A DNA stretch of 64,000 nucleotides. Origin: Chelativorans alearensis. GTDB lineage: Bacteria; Pseudomonadota; Alphaproteobacteria; Rhizobiales; Rhizobiaceae. Positions 49,597-58,341 of the stretch are shown piece after piece. Each line of letters opens with the position of its first letter. Position 1 is the first letter of the stretch. The DNA is taken from assembly GCF_010993735.1 (NCBI RefSeq), contig NZ_WQNI01000002.1, forward strand, positions 186,001 to 250,000, in the 5' to 3' direction. A model generated the notes under the pieces. It ran no database searches. It had not been told where the DNA came from and saw nothing but the letters and a program-made list of their open reading frames with translations. The position numbers and the translations under genes were made by a program.

Positions 49597-50478
49597 TTAA
49601 ACGAACAGCGTCCTCTCCTGCTCCACAATTTCGCCGATGAACGCGGCCACCGCCTGGATGCGGCGGGTTGGGCGCATGGATTCGTGGTAGACGAGCCAGT
49701 AGCTGCGGCGGATCGGCTCTGTGAAGGGCACCGGCACGAGGTCCCGATAGGCGCGGGCGATGAAGGTGTGCAGGATGCCGATGCCGGCGCCCGCGCGCAC
49801 CGCCTCCACCTGGCCCATGGCCGAAGAGACGGCGAAGGCGGCGCTCCATTCCTCGGAAATTTCCGCCGCGTAGTCGAGCGTCGGGCTGATGACGAGATCC
49901 GGCACGTAGCCGACGAGATGGTGGGCGGAGAGAGCCTCGGCGCTCTCGGGGAGGCCGTGTTCGGCCGCGTAAGCGGTGGAGGCGTAGAGGCCGAGCGTGT
50001 AGTCGACCAGCTTGCTGGCGACGAGGCGGCCTTCGGTGGGGCGGTCGACGGTGATGGCGATGTCGGCTTCGCGCCGCGACAGCGAGAAGGAGCGCGGTAC
50101 CGGCACAAGCTGGATGGCAAGGTCCGGATGGATCGCTGTCAGCCGGCCGAGCCGCGGGGCCAGGAAGGCGACGCCGAAACCGTCCGGCGCGCCGATGCGC
50201 ACGGTGCCCGAAATCTCCTCGCCCTCGCCGGCGAGTTCGGCGCGGACGGAGATCGTGTCCGCCTCCATGCGCTCGGCGACGGCGAGCAGGCGCTCGCCGG
50301 CCGGCGTCAATTCGCTGCCGGTGGTGAGGCGGTGGAAGAGTTTTGCGCCGACGGCTTCCTCCAGCGCGGCGATTCGGCGCGAAACGGTGGCGTGGTTGAG
50401 GTCGAGCCGTCTGGCAGCGCCCAGGATCTGGCCGGCGCGGGCCACCGCCAGGAAAATGCGTATGTCATCCCAATTCAC
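49597..50478 (-). CDS. LysR-family regulator divergent from mmsA
   Basis: A 293-residue LysR protein: VNWDDIRIFLAVARAGQILGAARRLDLNHATVSRRIAALEEAVGAKLFHR is the helix-turn-helix, and ISGTVRIGAPDGFGVAFLAPRL begins the effector domain near residue 86. GTG at 50478 has GGAGGT upstream. Its position back to back with mmsA, with a direct-repeat pair between them, points to control of mmsA. Confidence 0.9.
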   Translation of the reverse strand: MNWDDIRIFLAVARAGQILGAARRLDLNHATVSRRIAALEEAVGAKLFHRLTTGSELTPAGERLLAVAERMEADTISVRAELAGEGEEISGTVRIGAPDGFGVAFLAPRLGRLTAIHPDLAIQLVPVPRSFSLSRREADIAITVDRPTEGRLVASKLVDYTLGLYASTAYAAEHGLPESAEALSAHHLVGYVPDLVISPTLDYAAEISEEWSAAFAVSSAMGQVEAVRAGAGIGILHTFIARAYRDLVPVPFTEPIRRSYWLVYHESMRPTRRIQAVAAFIGEIVEQERTLFV

Positions 50479-50488
50479 CAACACCTCC

Positions 50489-50554
50489 GATGCGATTTTC
50501 CGCACGGCATTTTCTAGCAGTGCTGTAATTTATGCACAACGGATGCGATTTTCC
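50489..50554. promoter_or_regulatory. Direct-repeat pair in the lysR-mmsA control region
   Basis: The 13-mer GATGCGATTTTCC occurs exactly at 50489-50501 and again at 50542-50554, 53 bases apart (five DNA turns, same face). Both are in the 142-base gap between divergent starts. Likely regulator half-sites; found by eye. Confidence 0.5.
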
Positions 50555-50620
50555 TCGCGTTGCATTCGATCTCCGGAAGCGGGACAATCGCGTCCATCAG
50601 CAATGCAGGGAGAGACTCTC

Positions 50621-52117
50621 ATGGAGGACATCGGTCATTTCATCGGCGGCAAGCGCGTCGCAGGTACGAGCGGCCGCTCGCAGAATGTCATGCAGCCCAT
50701 GGACGGCACGGTGCGCGGCAGGGTGGCGCTCGCGTCAGCCGCGGAAGTGCGCCAGGCGGTGGAAAACGCCAAGGCCGCGCAGCCCGAATGGGCGGCCACT
50801 AACCCGCAGCGCCGGGTGCGCGTGCTCATGAAGTTCCTTGAGCTGGTGCACAAGGAGTACGATTCGCTTGCCGAGCTTCTGGCGCGCGAGCACGGCAAGA
50901 CGATCCCCGACGCCAAGGGTGACATCCAGCGCGGGCTGGAAGTGGTTGAGGTGTGCATCGGCGCGCCGCACATGATGAAGGGCGAATACACGGAAGGCGC
51001 GGGGCGCGGCATCGACGTCTATTCGATGCGCCAACCGCTCGGCGTGGTCGCGGGTATCACGCCGTTCAACTTCCCGGCCATGATCCCGCTGTGGAAGATC
51101 GCCCCGGCGCTCGCCTGCGGCAACGCCTATGTGCTGAAGCCGTCGGAGCGCGATCCGAGCGTGCCGTTGCGGATTGCCGAGCTCTTCCTTGAGGCTGGGC
51201 TGCCGGCGGGCGTGCTCAACGTCGTCAACGGCGACAAGGAGGCGGTCGACGCCCTCCTCGACGACCCGGACATCAAGGCGGTCGGCTTCGTCGGGTCGAC
51301 GCCGATTGCGCAGTACATCTACGGCCGGGCCACCGCCAATGGCAAGCGCGCGCAGTGCTTCGGCGGGGCGAAGAACCACCTCATCGTCATGCCCGACGCC
51401 GACATGGACCAGACGGTCGACGCGCTGATCGGCGCCGGCTACGGGTCGGCGGGCGAGCGCTGCATGGCGGTCTCCGTGGCCGTACCCGTAGGCAAGGAGA
51501 CGGCGGATCGGCTGGTTGAAAAGCTCATTCCGCGCGTTGAAAGCCTGAAGGTCGGCCCCTCCACGGATGCCTCCGCCGATTTCGGTCCGCTGGTGACGAA
51601 GGAAGCGCTGGAGCGCGTGAAGGGCTATGTCGACCTCGGCGTTAAGGAAGGCGCGAAACTCGTCGTCGACGGCCGCGGCTTCACCATGCAGGGCTACGAG
51701 GACGGCTACTACATGGGCGGCTGCCTGTTCGACGAGGTGACGCCCGACATGCGCATCTACAAGGAGGAGATATTCGGTCCAGTCCTCTCCATCGTGCGCG
51801 CCAACACCTACGAAGAGGCGCTTGCACTGCCGAACGACCACGAATACGGCAACGGCGTCGCCATCTTCACCCGCGACGGGGATGCCGCGCGCGACTTCGC
51901 GGCGCGCGTCGAGGTCGGCATGGTGGGCGTCAACGTGCCGATCCCGGTGCCGATCGCCTATTACACCTTCGGCGGCTGGAAGGCCTCGGCCTTCGGCGAC
52001 CTCAACCAGCACGGGCCCGACGCCTTCCGCTTCTACACGAAGACCAAGACGGTCACCTCACGCTGGCCTTCGGGCGTGAAGGATGGAGCGGAGTTCGTCA
52101 TCCCGACAATGCGCTGA
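50621..52117 (+). CDS. mmsA: CoA-acylating methylmalonate-semialdehyde dehydrogenase
   Basis: A 498-residue aldehyde dehydrogenase of valine and myo-inositol breakdown, giving propionyl-CoA or acetyl-CoA. Family marks: PLGVVAGITPFNFPAMIPLWKIAPALACGNAY near 140-171 and catalytic Cys281 in AGERCMAVSVAV. The glutamate used by hydrolytic ALDHs is not needed here. ATG at 50621 has AGGGAGAG seven bases upstream. C-terminal FYTKTKTVTSRWPSG is typical of MmsA. Divergent LysR is the likely regulator. Confidence 0.95.
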   Translation: MEDIGHFIGGKRVAGTSGRSQNVMQPMDGTVRGRVALASAAEVRQAVENAKAAQPEWAATNPQRRVRVLMKFLELVHKEYDSLAELLAREHGKTIPDAKGDIQRGLEVVEVCIGAPHMMKGEYTEGAGRGIDVYSMRQPLGVVAGITPFNFPAMIPLWKIAPALACGNAYVLKPSERDPSVPLRIAELFLEAGLPAGVLNVVNGDKEAVDALLDDPDIKAVGFVGSTPIAQYIYGRATANGKRAQCFGGAKNHLIVMPDADMDQTVDALIGAGYGSAGERCMAVSVAVPVGKETADRLVEKLIPRVESLKVGPSTDASADFGPLVTKEALERVKGYVDLGVKEGAKLVVDGRGFTMQGYEDGYYMGGCLFDEVTPDMRIYKEEIFGPVLSIVRANTYEEALALPNDHEYGNGVAIFTRDGDAARDFAARVEVGMVGVNVPIPVPIAYYTFGGWKASAFGDLNQHGPDAFRFYTKTKTVTSRWPSGVKDGAEFVIPTMR

Positions 52118-52167
52118 ACGGGCGTTTCATCCCCGCCGGCACAACTGACGCTCGCGCGGAGTTTACC

Positions 52168-52190
52168 GCCCGCCCCTTGCTGGGGCGGGC
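52168..52190. terminator. Strong hairpin after mmsA, no T-run
   Basis: GCCCGCCCC (52168-52176), loop TTGCT, GGGGCGGGC (52182-52190), a perfect nine-pair stem 50 bases past the stop. No U-tract follows, so it could end transcription poorly or protect the 3' end. The rest of the gap to 52354 shows nothing I can name. Confidence 0.45.
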
Positions 52191-52353
52191 GCAAGTATCC
52201 ATGTCTTCAACAAGGGGCGACGGCCCCGCCGGAACACCGGAAAAAGCAAGGAGCGAAACGGTGGTCGACGAACAGTTGCGCTCACGGGTTCCGGCAAGCT
52301 GAGGGCGGCGACGCGCCTCCGTTTGCCGGAACTGACGGCAAAGGAGGTGCCCC

Positions 52354-52671
52354 ATGGCACGCAATATCTCGAAACTCGTTCTGGCGGCGCTGATTGCCGG
52401 AACCGCGACAGTGGCCGCCGCACAGCCGCTGCGCTGCGGCCAGCGCGGCAATATGGTGGAATTCCTGGGCGAACGCTTCCAGGAGCGGCAGCACGGCTAT
52501 GGCGTGGTCGGCAACAAAGCGATTGTCGAGCTTTTCCTTTCCCCTAAAGGCTCTTGGACGATCCTGATGACCGGGCCCGACCGGCAAACCTGCATCGTCG
52601 CCGCGGGGGACGGTTGGGAAGACGTTCCCACGGTCGCCGGCCACGATGTGACGTGGCGAGCGCCGGACTGA
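52354..52671 (+). CDS. Small secreted protein A of a tandem paralogous pair
   Basis: A 105-residue protein with signal peptide (ending near VAAAQ, ~23). Mature part: RCGQRGNMVEFLGERFQERQ, then VELFLSPKGSWTILMTGPDR followed by QTCIVAAGDGWEDV. Two cysteines near 28 and 79 could form one disulfide. AAAGGAGG lies seven bases before the ATG. The same pattern recurs in the next gene, so this is a local duplication. No known function. Confidence 0.78.
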   Translation: MARNISKLVLAALIAGTATVAAAQPLRCGQRGNMVEFLGERFQERQHGYGVVGNKAIVELFLSPKGSWTILMTGPDRQTCIVAAGDGWEDVPTVAGHDVTWRAPD

Positions 52672-52835
52672 CAGGCGGCCGGCGGGTTTAGCGTAGTGCG
52701 GTCCTGTTCTGGTGATCGTCATGGAACGGCCTGCGCCTTTCTCAGTTAACAATCGAGAGACGCGCTGCGGCGCGCAACACCAGAACGCCTCCGCGAGCGG
52801 CATGCGGTGCCCGCGCGGCGGCAGGAGGTAGAGAT

Positions 52836-53153
52836 ATGAGAAAGGCCATGAAAGCCGGCTTAGGTTTGACGGCGCTGGCTGGCGTCGTGCTCTTTACCGG
52901 CGCGCAGCAGGCGACCAGCCAGGGAAATGTTTGCGCACCGCGCAACGAATTGGTCTCGCAGCTCGGTTTTCAGTTCGATGAAAACCAGAAAGCGCTCGGT
53001 CAGGTCGGCGCGCAGGTGGTCATGGAGGTATTCGCCTCCGAAAAGGGCAGTTGGACGATCCTCACCACCGATGTCAACGGACAGAGCTGCATCGTTGCGG
53101 CTGGCGAAGGGTGGGACGACACCTATGCACGCAACGCCGGCCAGGGCGTGTAA
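52836..53153 (+). CDS. Small secreted protein B of a tandem paralogous pair
   Basis: A 105-residue protein, equal in length to its upstream neighbour. Signal peptide to about residue 28 (QQATSQ). CAPRNELVSQLGFQFDENQ, MEVFASEKGSWTILTTDVNG and QSCIVAAGEGWDDTY line up with protein A without gaps around the KGSWTIL and CIVAAG-GW-D blocks; the cysteine pair is kept. AGGAGG precedes the ATG. Periplasmic or secreted; role unknown. Confidence 0.78.
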   Translation: MRKAMKAGLGLTALAGVVLFTGAQQATSQGNVCAPRNELVSQLGFQFDENQKALGQVGAQVVMEVFASEKGSWTILTTDVNGQSCIVAAGEGWDDTYARNAGQGV

Positions 53154-53170
53154 GTCATCGGTCCCGGTAC

Positions 53171-53830
53171 TTATAGCCGCGCTGTTGTCTCCGCATGCTT
53201 CCTGAGGAGGCGCATCAGCGCGTCGGCTTCGCGGCCGGCCTCTTTCTCGTCGCCGTCGAGGATGGCGCGGATGATGCGGACATGCTGCTCGGCCGCGTGG
53301 GCGAGCCCCGTGTCGGCCTGATAGCGGAACCAGAAGCGACGGCTGTGGGTCTGCAGTGGGGCGGCCACGCGCGCGGCGAACGCGTTGTCGGCCGCCGCCG
53401 CCATTGCCTCGTCCAGTTCCTTGTCCGCTTCAAGAAAGACGAGGATGCTACCGGTGACGACGGCCTTTTGCATGCTGACCGCCGCCTCGCGGAAGCGAAC
53501 TGCCGTGTCCTCCGTTGCGAAGCGCGCGGCTGCGCGCGCCAGAACCACCTCCACCCCACGCCGCGCCTCGATGACCTTCAGCCAGTCGCTGGCGTTCAGC
53601 GGCGTGATGGTCAGGCCGGCGCGCGGGCGCACCTCCATCAGCCCTTCCCAAGCCAGGCGCTGGATGGCTTCGCGCACGGGGGTGCGGCCCAGCCCCAGGC
53701 GCTCAATCAGGGCGCCCTCGGTGGTGACCGAGCCGGGCGGCAGCTCCAATGTGACCACCATGCGCTCCAAGGCGCGATAGGCTTTCCCGGTTGCGCGCTC
53801 GTTCGACTGATCTTTCAATCCAACCGCCAT
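53171..53830 (-). CDS. GntR/FCD-family regulator of the hydroxyproline cluster
   Basis: A 219-residue GntR protein. Winged helix: KAYRALERMVVTLELPPGSVTTEGALIERLGLGRTPVREAIQRLAWEGLMEVRPRAG near 16-72. FCD effector domain follows with WLKVIEARRGVEVVLARAAARF near 83-104 and HVRIIRAILDGDEKEAGREADALM. Two AT-rich operator blocks lie between it and the divergent deaminase gene. Most likely a repressor relieved by a hydroxyproline pathway intermediate. Confidence 0.88.
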   Translation of the reverse strand: MAVGLKDQSNERATGKAYRALERMVVTLELPPGSVTTEGALIERLGLGRTPVREAIQRLAWEGLMEVRPRAGLTITPLNASDWLKVIEARRGVEVVLARAAARFATEDTAVRFREAAVSMQKAVVTGSILVFLEADKELDEAMAAAADNAFAARVAAPLQTHSRRFWFRYQADTGLAHAAEQHVRIIRAILDGDEKEAGREADALMRLLRKHAETTARL

Positions 53831-53841
53831 GATCCTTCCGT

Positions 53842-53862
53842 TGATATATTGCTAATATATCA
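53842..53862. promoter_or_regulatory. GntR operator 1 (perfect palindrome)
   Basis: Arms TGATATATT (53842-53850) and AATATATCA (53854-53862) around GCT. The site begins 11 bases upstream of the regulator ATG, suited to autoregulation. The half-site TAATATATCA recurs twice further on. Confidence 0.7.
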
Positions 53863-53898
53863 GGAGGCCTGCTCCATTGACAGGAGGTTTCTCCCGCG

Positions 53899-53919
53899 TA
53901 ATATATCACTAATATATCA
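53899..53919. promoter_or_regulatory. GntR operator 2 (tandem half-sites)
   Basis: TAATATATCA at 53899-53908 and again at 53910-53919 with one base between. It lies 17 bases before the deaminase ATG, so binding would block its promoter or initiation. Both sites stand out from the GC-rich background. Confidence 0.65.
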
Positions 53920-53936
53920 GACGGAGATCCGTATCA

Positions 53937-54830
53937 ATGTGGAGTGGTGTATTACCCGCGGTCACGACCAAATTCACGTCCGAGGATGCGCTCGATCACA
54001 GGGAAATGGAGCGCTGCTTCGGACTTTTGATGGATGCCGGTTGCGATGGGCTCATCGTCGCCGGCTCACTCGGCGAAGGGCCGATGCTCAGCCATGAGGA
54101 GAAGCTGCAGGTCCTGAAGACAGCGCAAGGCGTGGCCAGCGGGAAGCCGGTGCTCATGACGGTCAACGAAGCAGCCACGCGCGATGGCGCCGAGCTTGCC
54201 CGGCGTGCCGCGGCCGCAGGCGCCGACGGGCTGATGATCGTGCCGAGCCCCATCTATCATACGAACGATCGCGAGACGGTGGCCACGCTCAAGGCTGTTG
54301 CCGCAGCTGGCGGCCTGCCGGTTATGATCTACTCCAACCGCATCGCATACCGGGTCGACGTGACGGTGCCGGTTATGGAGGCGCTGGCCGGTGACGAGCT
54401 GTTCGTCGCCGTCAAGGAATCCTGCGACGACATCCGTCGCACGACCGACATCATCAACGCCTTCGGCGACCGTTTCGCGGTACTGACCGGCGTCGACAAC
54501 CTCGCCTTCGAGGCGCTGGCGGCGGGCGCGGTCGGCTGGGTGGCGGGGCTCGTCACCGCCTTCCCGCGCGAGACGGTGGCCATCTACAAGCTGATGAAGG
54601 CGGGGCGGATCGACGAGGCGCGGACGATCTACCGCTGGTTCCGGCCGCTGCTCGACCTCGACGTTTCCACCTATCTGGTGCAGAACATCAAGCTGGCGGA
54701 GGCGATCGAGATCGGCTCCAACGAGCGGGTGCGCATGCCGCGCCAGCCGCTCGAGGGGGCGCGGCGGGCGCAGGTGGAAAAGACCGTCCGTGCGGCGATT
54801 GCCAGTCGGCCCGAGTTGCCGGCGGTGTAG
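53937..54830 (+). CDS. DHDPS-family lyase, probable 1-pyrroline-4-hydroxy-2-carboxylate deaminase
   Basis: A 297-residue class I aldolase-fold enzyme. GSLGEGPML near 43-51 replaces the GTTGE loop; the Tyr of the DHDPS triad is Tyr132 (MIYSNR) and the Schiff-base Lys is Lys160 in VAVKES. Genome context (hydroxyproline epimerase, D-amino-acid oxidase-type enzyme) points to the step making alpha-ketoglutarate semialdehyde plus ammonia, done in rhizobia by HypD. True DapA is less likely because biosynthetic genes are absent. ATG at 53937 after GGAG. Confidence 0.82.
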   Translation: MWSGVLPAVTTKFTSEDALDHREMERCFGLLMDAGCDGLIVAGSLGEGPMLSHEEKLQVLKTAQGVASGKPVLMTVNEAATRDGAELARRAAAAGADGLMIVPSPIYHTNDRETVATLKAVAAAGGLPVMIYSNRIAYRVDVTVPVMEALAGDELFVAVKESCDDIRRTTDIINAFGDRFAVLTGVDNLAFEALAAGAVGWVAGLVTAFPRETVAIYKLMKAGRIDEARTIYRWFRPLLDLDVSTYLVQNIKLAEAIEIGSNERVRMPRQPLEGARRAQVEKTVRAAIASRPELPAV

Positions 54831-54844
54831 CTGGAGAGGCGAGC

Positions 54845-56116
54845 GTGGTGGGGCGGAGCACGGTCAAGGACGCGCAGGTCGTTGTCATCGGCGGCGGCAT
54901 CATCGGCATTGCCGTGGCCGCCTATCTGGCCGAGGCGGGGCGCGATGTGCTGGTGCTCGACCGCTCCGGCATCTGCGAGGAGACGAGTGCCGGCAATGCC
55001 GGGGCGCTGGCCTTTTCGGATGTGCTGCCTCTTGCGCACAAGAACATGCTCGCACAGGTGCCGCGTTGGCTGGCCGATCCACTGGGGCCGCTCTCCATCC
55101 CGCCCGCCTATCTGCCGAAGTTGCTGCCTTGGCTGTGGCGCTTCATGCGCGCCGGAAGGCCGTCGACGTTCGAGGAGGCTGTTTCGGCGCAGGTGGCGAT
55201 GATGACGCTTGCCGAGCGCGAATGGTCGGGGCTGATGACCCGCTCCAGCACCGGCCACATGTTGCGCGAGGACGGTTCGCTGGAGCTTTACGAGAGTGAA
55301 GCCGAGTTTCGCGCGGCACAGGAAGGGTGGAAGTTGCGCCGACGCTACCACATTCCTTTCCGGCACCTGGAACGGGACGAGATCGCCGAATGCCAGCCGG
55401 GCCTCTCGGACCGCTTCGTGCGTGGTACATTCGCGCCCGGCTGGAAGACAGTGTCCGACCCGCAGCGGCTGGGCCAGGCCGTCTGGGCCCATGCAGAACG
55501 CCACGGTGCCCGCTTCATGCCGGCCACCGTGGTCTCAGCCAAGACCGAGGGAGAGGGCGTTGCCGTCAGCCTTGCCGGCGGCAAGAAGCTGGCCTGCGAG
55601 AAACTGGTGATCGCCGCCGGCGCGTGGTCGCGGCCCTTCGCCGCCGCCTTCGGTGATCGTGTGCCGCTGGAGACGGAGCGCGGCTACAACACAACCTTGC
55701 CGGCCGGCGCCTTCGATGTGAAAAGGCAGCTCATCTTCTCCAGCCATGGCTTTGTCGTCACGCCGCTCGACAGCGGCCTGCGCATCGGCGGAGCGGTGGA
55801 ACTCGGTGGGCTGAAGCGGCCGCCCAACTTTTCGCGCTCGCGCGCCATGCTGGAAAAAGCCGCCCGGTTTCTGCCGGGCCTGAAGACCGAGGGCGGCCGG
55901 CAGTGGATGGGCTACCGGCCGTCGATGCCGGATTCGCTGCCCGTCATCGACAGGGCGCGGAACGAGCCGCGCGTCCTCTACGCCTTCGGGCACGGCCACC
56001 TGGGGCTGACGCAGGCGGCGGCAACGGGCCGCTTGATCCGCGACCTCGTGCTGGAGCAATCTGCGTCGATCGACCTTCGCCCGTTCAGAGCGGGCCGTTT
56101 CAGAGGAGATGGCTGA
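54845..56116 (+). CDS. FAD-dependent D-amino-acid dehydrogenase, probable D-hydroxyproline dehydrogenase
   Basis: A 423-residue DadA-type oxidoreductase. Dinucleotide fold VVIGGGIIGIAVAAYLAEAG near 12-31; TSAGNAGALAFSDVLPLA near 47-64; LVIAAGAWSRPFA near 256-268; and RQWMGYRPSMPDSLPVIDRA, FGHGHLGLTQAAATGRLI at the C-terminus. It would oxidise cis-4-hydroxy-D-proline to the pyrroline carboxylate used by the upstream lyase. GTG at 54845 has GGAGAGG upstream. Single-subunit form; no second-subunit genes adjoin. Confidence 0.85.
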   Translation: MVGRSTVKDAQVVVIGGGIIGIAVAAYLAEAGRDVLVLDRSGICEETSAGNAGALAFSDVLPLAHKNMLAQVPRWLADPLGPLSIPPAYLPKLLPWLWRFMRAGRPSTFEEAVSAQVAMMTLAEREWSGLMTRSSTGHMLREDGSLELYESEAEFRAAQEGWKLRRRYHIPFRHLERDEIAECQPGLSDRFVRGTFAPGWKTVSDPQRLGQAVWAHAERHGARFMPATVVSAKTEGEGVAVSLAGGKKLACEKLVIAAGAWSRPFAAAFGDRVPLETERGYNTTLPAGAFDVKRQLIFSSHGFVVTPLDSGLRIGGAVELGGLKRPPNFSRSRAMLEKAARFLPGLKTEGGRQWMGYRPSMPDSLPVIDRARNEPRVLYAFGHGHLGLTQAAATGRLIRDLVLEQSASIDLRPFRAGRFRGDG

Positions 56117-56119
56117 GCG

Positions 56120-57121
56120 GTGGCACGGCATTCCTTCTTCTGTATAGACGGACATACCTGCGGTAATCCGGTGCGGCTGGTGGCCGGCGGAGGCCCGCAG
56201 CTTTCGGGCGACAGCATGATCGAGCGGCGCGCGCACTTCATGGCCGAGTACGACTGGATCCGCACGGGGCTGATGTTCGAGCCGCGCGGCCACGACGTGA
56301 TGTCCGGCTCCATTCTCTACCCGCCGACGCGGGAGGACTGCGACGTGGCGGTGCTCTACATCGAGACAAGCGGATGCCTGCCGATGTGCGGCCACGGCAC
56401 CATCGGCACCGTCACTTTCGCCATCGAGCATGGGCTGGTGAAGCCGAGGACGCCGGGCATCCTCAGGCTTGACACCCCGGCCGGGCTGGTGGTGGCGGAG
56501 TACCGGCAGGAGGGCGCGCATGTGGAGGAGGTGCGCATCACCAACGTACCGGCATTTCTCCATGCGACGGACCTCGAGGTGGAGTGCCCGGATCTCGGCA
56601 CCCTCAAGGTCGATGTCGCCTATGGCGGCAACTTCTACGCCATCGTCGATGCCCAGGAAAACTTCCGCGATATCGCTGACCACACTGCCTCGGACCTCGT
56701 GCGCTGGAGCCCGGTGCTGCGCGAGCGGCTCAACGAGGCTTACGAGTTCGTGCATCCCGAAGAGCCCTCGATCCAGGGCCTCAGTCACATCTTGTGGACG
56801 GGCGCGTCGACGCAGGACGGGGCACATGCCCGCAACGCCGTCTTCTACGGCGAGAAAGCTATCGACCGCTCGCCCTGCGGCACCGGCACCTCGGCGCGGA
56901 TGGCGCAACTCCACGCCAAGGGCCGGCTCAAGGCGGGAGAACCCTTCGTACACGAATCCATCATCGGCTCACTCTTCAACGGCCGCATCGAAAGGCAAGT
57001 GGAGGTGGCGGGGCGAAAGGCGGTGGTGCCTTCCATTGGCGGCTGGGCGCGCATGACGGGTCTCAACACAATCTTCATCGACGATCGCGACCCTTTTGCG
57101 CATGGCTTCACAGTGCGCTAG
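56120..57121 (+). CDS. 4-hydroxyproline 2-epimerase
   Basis: A 333-residue proline-racemase-superfamily enzyme interconverting trans-4-hydroxy-L-proline and cis-4-hydroxy-D-proline without cofactor. Two catalytic thiols are present: Cys90 in MCGHGT and Cys253 in SPCGTGTSARMA, so it is a racemase/epimerase and not the Thr-containing dehydratase. GTG at 56120 is three bases after the dehydrogenase stop. Context supports hydroxyproline rather than proline. Confidence 0.92.
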   Translation: MARHSFFCIDGHTCGNPVRLVAGGGPQLSGDSMIERRAHFMAEYDWIRTGLMFEPRGHDVMSGSILYPPTREDCDVAVLYIETSGCLPMCGHGTIGTVTFAIEHGLVKPRTPGILRLDTPAGLVVAEYRQEGAHVEEVRITNVPAFLHATDLEVECPDLGTLKVDVAYGGNFYAIVDAQENFRDIADHTASDLVRWSPVLRERLNEAYEFVHPEEPSIQGLSHILWTGASTQDGAHARNAVFYGEKAIDRSPCGTGTSARMAQLHAKGRLKAGEPFVHESIIGSLFNGRIERQVEVAGRKAVVPSIGGWARMTGLNTIFIDDRDPFAHGFTVR

Positions 57122-57411
57122 CCGAAGAAAGCCGTTGTCGGATGGTGCGCGAAGGCGCAAGAATGTGGCACTCACGCCATTTTTATCGGAGAATCCTTCG
57201 AAAGAATCTGAAAAATCTGGCGCTCAAGGCAAGGACATTGCACAGTGCCGGTGTTAGCTTCCGCGCCGACATGCCCTTCTGCGGGGTGGCACGGGAGAAT
57301 ATAAGGTCGACGGGACACGCTGGGCGCTCTAGTTTCGGCAACCTGAACGGCTAGGGGAATAACAACAAGGAATGCGTCCTGGCGGCGACATTCCAGGGAG
57401 TACCGCAAGAT

Positions 57412-58340
<929 letters not shown>

Positions 58341-58341
<1 letters not shown>

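Noticed and set aside
57122-57411. Sigma-54 promoter before livH
   Set aside because: TGGCAC occurs near 57166 and 57288 but neither has the required GC at the -12 position.
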